The notes under the pieces were generated by a model that made no database searches, had not been told where the DNA came from, and saw nothing but the letters and a program-made list of their open reading frames with translations. Shown here in pieces: positions 58,683 to 64,000 of a stretch of 64,000 bases of DNA. The stretch comes from Selaginella tamariscina (taxonomy: Eukaryota; Streptophyta; Lycopodiopsida; Selaginellales; Selaginellaceae): positions 360,214 to 424,213 of the forward strand of contig PUQB01000087.1 of assembly GCA_003024785.1 (NCBI GenBank). The letters run 5' to 3'. The position numbers and the translations under genes were made by a program. Within the stretch, counting starts at the first letter, position 1; the number at the start of each line of letters is the position of its first letter.

Positions 58683-61600
58683 TCAATTCATTATCAATTC
58701 TTCTTCGCTATTACCTTCTGAGTGAGGCGAAGAAGGTCTAAGCCGCTTGTGAGATGGTTCAAGATCTTCTGCATCTTCTATTGATGTTTCCATGGGTCCT
58801 GGAGTGTGCGAATGTTCTGTACTCCTCGAGATAACTTCCGGTCTAATATCTGATTGAAGTTCGTTCTCAGACTCCGAGATTGAACCAGATTCACCTTCAG
58901 AGCTATCGCACTTATCTGGAGGGAACTTTCTCAAATACGCCTTTATGGAATCGTTGGGGTACTCAGTTGAGACCCAATCTATCCACTTGTTCAGGTCCTC
59001 AACCATGGTCTTATCCTTTTCAACGGCAAACACACATGTATGCCGAAGGTAACACTCCTTCAAGACGGACCCCCTAGTGCAGTAGTCAAAAACCCACGCA
59101 TCACTGTGAGGACCCCTATCAAGTTGACGATGCTCCGTGCCGCTTGACTTGTAATGTTTGGATAACGTACATTGCCGAATACGTCACTCATACCTATCGG
59201 TGTATCGGATGGAGGTTCAGGGCCGTTGGAGTGCAAACAGATGCCTGGCCAGTCATTTGGAAGCTTGAAATTGTTTGGCGCATTCCTAACAACCAAGTGA
59301 ACAACGGTCAATGCACTTGGGATTAGCATCGTTCATATAAAATCCTGTCCAACGATGTCTATTCTTCTTGGCGAAGGCGAAGGCAAAAGTATCGGTGACA
59401 TGAGCAAGAATCAAGAAATAAATACCTGAAAAAGTAGGTATCAGTGAAGAGCGCAAGCATGAATTCAATAATAAATACCTTCTATGTATATGCTTGCACG
59501 GCTAAGTTTCTCCACCAGATCCTCTAGTGCCCTATCTGTCGAAAGATTTTTTGACACCCGCCGATCCATCACGAACAATTGAAACGGTTTCCTACAAGCA
59601 GTGATGTTACCCCATAAAGTCTCCGAATCTAACAACAAACATCTGTAGGGCTTGTCGTGATTCGTAGCATCCTCCTTTATAAGGTTCAATTCGGTTCTCC
59701 GCTGCTGAAGGACTGCCATAAGAGAAGGCGTCATCCCAATGTTCTCCTTTTTGGCGTTGGCGTGCAATAGATTCTTGCCTAGATCTTCCGATTGGTTCAC
59801 CCATTCGACAAGCATATCATCGTTCGTCACATGCAAATATTTGCTGACCTCTTCATATGTTGAAGTCGAGGTCCAACCCAGTTTGTGGCAGTGTATTCCC
59901 AACCACTCCTTGAAATGCCTGACCGTCTTCAACTCCATTGCCTTGAGATGAAAAGGAGAGGTTGGGCTGCTGTTATTAATTTGTAGTTTGCCATCGATCA
60001 CCAAATCAGCCAAGACTTCCATCTCCTCCATCGTTGTTCCATTTAAAGGCTTCAACCATGTGAGCTTGAAATCGTTGTCTACATCCTTTGTAGATTGAAC
60101 AGACTTAGCCTTCGGCGTCTTACTGGGTTTCTTTGCAGACTTTTCTGAGGGCTCCCCTTCACTTGTCTGCTTCTTCTTCAGTGTTCCTTTTGAAAAGGAT
60201 TCCATAATCCCCAACCATTTGGCAAAGATCCTATCTTCGGGGCAAGAAATCAACATCATCAGAAAGGATGTTTCCTTCCCGCCCACCTGGGCAAAATCAA
60301 CTGCTGCAATTTCTTCAACTCTCTGAGGAAAAAGACAGATTAATATACCGGCGAGATAAATCCCGCCCAAACAATTTGCTTACCCGGTATTCCGCAGATT
60401 GTGTATTCCCTGCGGTAGCTCTTTGTGGTCGCTGAAGAGATTCCCACACGGCTCGCGTGTGTTTAAACTTCTCCCATATTTTGCTGTTAGTGGTTGGTGT
60501 CGGCAGCGTCCCATTCCGCCGATAACTTATGGTACTGCTCGATTGTGAGATTCGGCTTAGCTAAAAACGCCGATCTTTTTGTCAGCTTCTCACGGGTATG
60601 CTCGGAAAGTTTTGTTGCCATCGTTCCTTTGTTGTGTTCTCGAGAAGTCGTTGGGCTGCCGTTATTGTGTGCTGGCCACTAATGATGTAGTACTTGATAG
60701 ATTTTTATTCTCCGTCTGAATCTTCATGAGTTGTTCTGGTGTTGTGATCCAGACTTTGTCAGCCCTTCCTTCTTTCATAGTATGGACACAAAACAGCATT
60801 ATGTGGAACGGTATAAGAATTGTCGTCCTTCATCTTCTCCATGAGCTCAGCTACACGTTCCTGGTTGAGTGGCCTGTAATTGAAGTTTGGGTTGACGCTG
60901 CAATATTTAACCCTACAAGGATAAATCTTATCATCCAACATCATTTCCTTGTGACTTATTGCAGCATGAGATGCCACAGGTGCAGCTGACAAAACGATTG
61001 ATGATTTTCTTTTGCGATCCGAATCAACATGTGTGATCCCCGACTGCAGCTGTTCTAGTGTTCTCGGCACACTCTTCCAGCTCCCAAGCTTCCTAAGCAA
61101 ATTGAACGTGATCTGTAGAGAACCTGAGACCGAGCCACCCTCTCAATCTCCATTATGATGTCGCTGTGTTCTTCTTCAATGTGAAGAGGGAAGATTGCTC
61201 CACTTGCTGATTTTCTGTATTGTGAAGCAATATCTCCTGACAATACACCTACTCGATGAGTCTGAAGATTTCGAAGTAGACATCCAGATGGATCCCCTCC
61301 ATAGATGGGCTTTCGTTGAGTTGAAGAAGAACTCCAAGGTCAACATCATTAGTGAACACGTGAACGTCATTATCCACAAGTCGACAAAACCACCCGAAAT
61401 TAATGTTGTAACTGACGACCTCTGGATCCGAGAACGTGACATTGGATGGAACAAGGCATATGTGTCGAGCATCGTCCAATCTGGGTTCGCAGCCTGCTTT
61501 CGGGTGCTTGACTAGCGAATCTACTTTCCATTGTTTTGCTTGTCCATGAGATGTGACAGAGGTTAATTTGACAGCAACCATGGTTGCTCCAATGCGCTTC

Positions 61601-61816
61601 CCATTTATCTTAAAATATGGCCAAGTTGATTCCAGAATCCCCCTGCCCATCTCTTCTCCTGCTCTTGTCTTTAATGTCACCTCAATTCCACATCTGAATA
61701 CAAAAATGATTAGTTCAAGTATCCGAGTATAACAGATTTTATTTTAATTCTTACCCAGAATTTGACGACGACTCCATACTAATGACTCGATCTCCTTGTT
61801 TGATCAAATCGTCCTT
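58683..61816 (-). CDS. Gene X copy C: ParB-like plus N4/N6-methylase-like fusion protein
   Basis: Most complete copy of an unusual multi-exon gene (ATG possible at 61777; an earlier exon is likely because 61816 follows an acceptor). Order: a novel N-region (CGIEVTLKTRAGEE...VPSNVTFSDPEV, 61249-61693); a ParB/Srx-like segment with YRPLNQERVAELMEKM (about 60830-60880) and YYIISGQHTITAAQRLL (about 60645-60695); a Lys/Ser-rich linker; a central region clean from 60322 to 59495; then a methylase-like part (about 59440-58990) where NVRYPNITSQAARSI...WVFDYCTRGSVLKECYLR...CVFAVEKD mimics the HPTxKP...VLDPFxGSGTT...GIE pattern of N4/N6 DNA methylases. The acidic tail has KRLRPSSP. The DPPY-like site seems to be MDRRV, so it is probably catalytically dead. 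Introns: 61694-61754, 60323-60383 and about 59426-59481. Several frame breaks. Probable nuclear, DNA-related protein; function unknown. Confidence 0.68.
60350..60367. repeat. Degenerate palindrome inside gene X intron (copy C)
   Basis: GGCGAGATAAATCCCGCC in the 61-bp intron 60323-60383, the third instance of the satellite palindrome at the same intron site. Confidence 0.8.
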
Positions 61817-61918
61817 CTGCAAAATAATACACTATAATACAAATCATATAAAAACGCACACACACTTGTATAAACCCGAATATACAAAAATAATACACAG
61901 AGAGAAGTAGACGTAATT

Positions 61919-62005
61919 AACTGTCCGAAGCTCACATTTGTGTTAGTGCAAAAGAAAGATAACATTTCGTTTTAGAACCACCACAAATGTGAGCTCTGGA
62001 CAGTT
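61919..62005. mobile_element. 87-bp hairpin / MITE-like inverted repeat (copy C)
   Basis: Inverted counterpart of 18675-18759: AACTGTCCGAAGCTCACATT at one end and AACTGTCCAGAGCTCACATT reverse-complemented at the other. Its arms are closer to each other than in copy B. Confidence 0.6.
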
Positions 62006-62109
62006 TTACATAGATTCCTAGCTTTTACTCGAAATATTATGATAAGATGATAAAAGTAAATAAAATGAGATATGCAACTTATATATACTAATACACATAT
62101 ATATTCACA

Positions 62110-63575
62110 TGGAAGGTGCGGCGGGATTAATCTCGCCACCCCTTCAATGCCTCCTGAAAGAGTGGGCGGGATTAATCTCGCCACCTTTCTGGAGGCCTTG
62201 AACGGGAGTGCGGAATTAATCTTGCCACCCTTCTCGGTCTCAGAGAGAACTGGGCAGGATTTATTTCTCACACCCCTTCAGTGACTCCAGAAAGGAGGCG
62301 GGATTAATCTCGCCCACCATGTAAGGATGGTTAAATGAATTTCCCACCCTTCCCAATTCTCTCCATTGGTATGTTGAAACCTTCTACGTCTCAGACAGAA
62401 ACGTTTGGATTGGTCCGACTCACCAATGGAGAAAAAGAAGGGTGGCGGGATTCATTCCTCCAACAGGCATTGAAGACTCGGCGGGATTAATCCCGCCGCC
62501 CAGGGCCTTCACTCGGTCCCTATGCGGCGGGATTAATCCCGCCGGACGCCAATTCCCTGCGCGGAATCGGGCGGGATTAATCCCGCCCTAGGCACTTCAG
62601 GCAGGCCAATGGCGGCGGGATAAATCCCGCCCGATTCCGCGCAGGGATGGCGTCGGCGGGATTAATCCCGCCCCCAGGCCCTTCACTCGGGCCTTAGTCG
62701 GCGGGATTAATCCCGCCGAACGCCAATGCCCTGTGCGAAATCTTGCGGGATTAATCCCGCCGCCTAGGCCCTTCAGGCAGGCCAATGGCGGCGGGATAAA
62801 TCCCGCCCGATTCCGCGCAGGGCATGCGTACGCGGCGGGATTAATCCCGCCCACCATGTAAGGGATGGTGAAATTAATCCCACCACCAGTTCCATTGGTA
62901 TTTTGTAAACCTTCTCCGTCTCAGACAGAGTTAGTCGGGATTGATTCAACATACCAATGGAGGAAAAAAAGAAGGGTGGCGGGATTAATCCCGCCACCGG
63001 GTAATGAAGGTTCGGAGAGACTAATCCCGCCGCCCTCTCGTAAATCATGCGCTCACACATATATATTGGCTGCGGCATTTTGAACAGGGATGGGTGGGGG
63101 CGGGATTAATCCCGCGCTTATATCCTGCGGAAGTGCCTGAGCGGCGGGATTAATCCCGCCGCCCTCCGCGAAGGGCATGAGCGTGGGGCCGGATTAATCC
63201 CGCCGTTCATGTCCTGCGTGAATTCCCTGGGCGGCGGGATTAATCCCGCCTTACGCGCAGGACATGTCATGCAGGCTCTTCGGTTAGCCTTCCGTGCAGG
63301 ATCTTTCATGCAGGCTCTTCGGTTAGCCTCATGAGCGGCGGGATTAATCCCGCCGCATCCCCTGTAAATGCCCTGCGCGGAATCCGGCGGGATTAATCCC
63401 GCCATTAGGGCCTTCACACAGGCCATTGCCGGCGAGATAAATCCCGCCGCATTCCGCGCAGGGCATGGGTGAGCGGCGGGATTAATCCCGCCGCCGGCCC
63501 AACCATATAGCGGCGGGATTAATCCCGCCGCGAGGCCATAAACCTATAGCGGCGGGATTAATCCCGCCGCTCGAG
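62110..63575. repeat. Palindromic ~45-bp minisatellite array III
   Basis: About 25-30 units of GGCGGGATTAATCCCGCC or variants (ATAAATCCCGCC, AGATTAATC). Spacers are of the CGCAGGGCATG and GGCCTTCAGGCAGGCCAAT type, the inverted counterpart of array II but longer. Peptides such as AGLIPP and GGINPA in every frame come from the palindrome and are not genes. Confidence 0.95.
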
Positions 63576-63650
63576 GGGCTTAGCGTGTGTGCGAGAGATA
63601 AAATTAATAAATAAAAAAATTATACAGATAAAAACACACACATATATATA

Positions 63651-63681
<31 letters not shown>

Positions 63682-64000
63682 TATATATATGTATGTATGT
63701 ATAGGAGTGTACGTGTGTGTGCAAGAGATAGATAAATAAATAATTATACAGTACTGGTACACATAATATATGTGTGTACATAGGTATATATATGTGTGTA
63801 TATGTATATCGTGTGTATGCGTGTGAGCGAAACAAATAAAATCATACAGATAAACAAACACACACACACACACATATATACACAGGAGTGTGCGTGTGTG
63901 TGCGAAAGATAAAACTAATAAATAAATAAAATTATACAGATAAACACACACATATATATGTGTGTATATAGATATATAATCCATAGAGAAAGAGAGAGAG
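63576..64000. repeat. Microsatellite-rich right arm, to window end
   Basis: (CA)n, (TA)n and GAGA tracts with TATACAGATAAA...CACACAC links; reverse complement of the 16870-17580 pattern. No gene. Confidence 0.85.

Larger units (their letters stand above)
56973..64000 (-). repeat. Right arm of inverted segmental duplication (copy C)
   Basis: The reverse complement corresponds to about 16870-23680 through genes Y and X, the 85-bp hairpin, the palindromic array and the microsatellite zone. The arms are about 7 kb, head to head around a 33-kb loop. The right limit is not reached inside the window. The satellite block is longer here (about 1.47 kb against 0.98 kb). Most of the sequence is close to copy B, with many 1- to 4-base indels. 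Confidence 0.92.

Overview
This is a nuclear window from a green plant, most likely a streptophyte (land plant or charophyte). It is AT-rich, its genes are split by many short GT-AG introns, and two genes encode chloroplast proteins typical of green plants: UDP-sulfoquinovose synthase SQD1 and an ABC1K7/ABC1K8-type atypical kinase. Plant-type TTTAGGG telomere-like motifs and a chromodomain Ty3/gypsy element agree. The species cannot be fixed from sequence alone.

Layout. The left two thirds are built by duplication. A cassette of about 10.7 kb is present as copy A (about 173-10969) and again in direct orientation as copy B (about 20013-36866, inflated by a 6.2 kb LTR element). The cassette holds: gene X (a ParB-like domain joined to an N4/N6-methylase-like domain and a charged tail), gene Y (an FCP1/NLI-type HAD phosphatase-like protein), a gag-like fossil, a vacuolar AVT1-type amino acid transporter (minus strand), a plastid PrmC/HemK-type glutamine methyltransferase (plus strand), and one end of a short LTR element. 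A third, inverted copy C (56973-64000) repeats genes X and Y and the satellite DNA upstream of them. Copy B extends the same way to about 16870, so 16870-23680 and 56973-64000 form a >7 kb inverted duplication around a 33 kb loop.

Between copies A and B lie a decayed DUF7869-type transposon protein (10977-13264), arrays of a ~45 bp unit centred on the perfect 18-bp palindrome GGCGGGATTAATCCCGCC, and AT-rich or microsatellite DNA. The loop carries two nested Ty3/gypsy-type LTR elements (30149-38712), an unrecognised gene (41371-42216) and the divergent pair SQD1 (43546-47888, minus) and ABC1K (48200-54372, plus), which share a 311-bp intergenic region with telo-box motifs. The ABC1K gene is intact: 19 exons, 750 codons.

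Functionally, SQD1 makes the sulfolipid head-group donor in plastids, ABC1K7/8 proteins act on chloroplast membranes and prenyl-lipids, PrmC methylates plastid release factors, and AVT1 moves amino acids across the vacuolar membrane. The most unusual content is the X-Y pair, carried three times. Gene X looks like the ParB-methylase fusions of bacteria and phages but has spliceosomal introns, one of which carries the same palindrome as the neighbouring satellite arrays. Many genes show single-base frame breaks, differently placed in each copy. In SQD1 three of them fall in G runs, so some of these breaks may be assembly error rather than decay.
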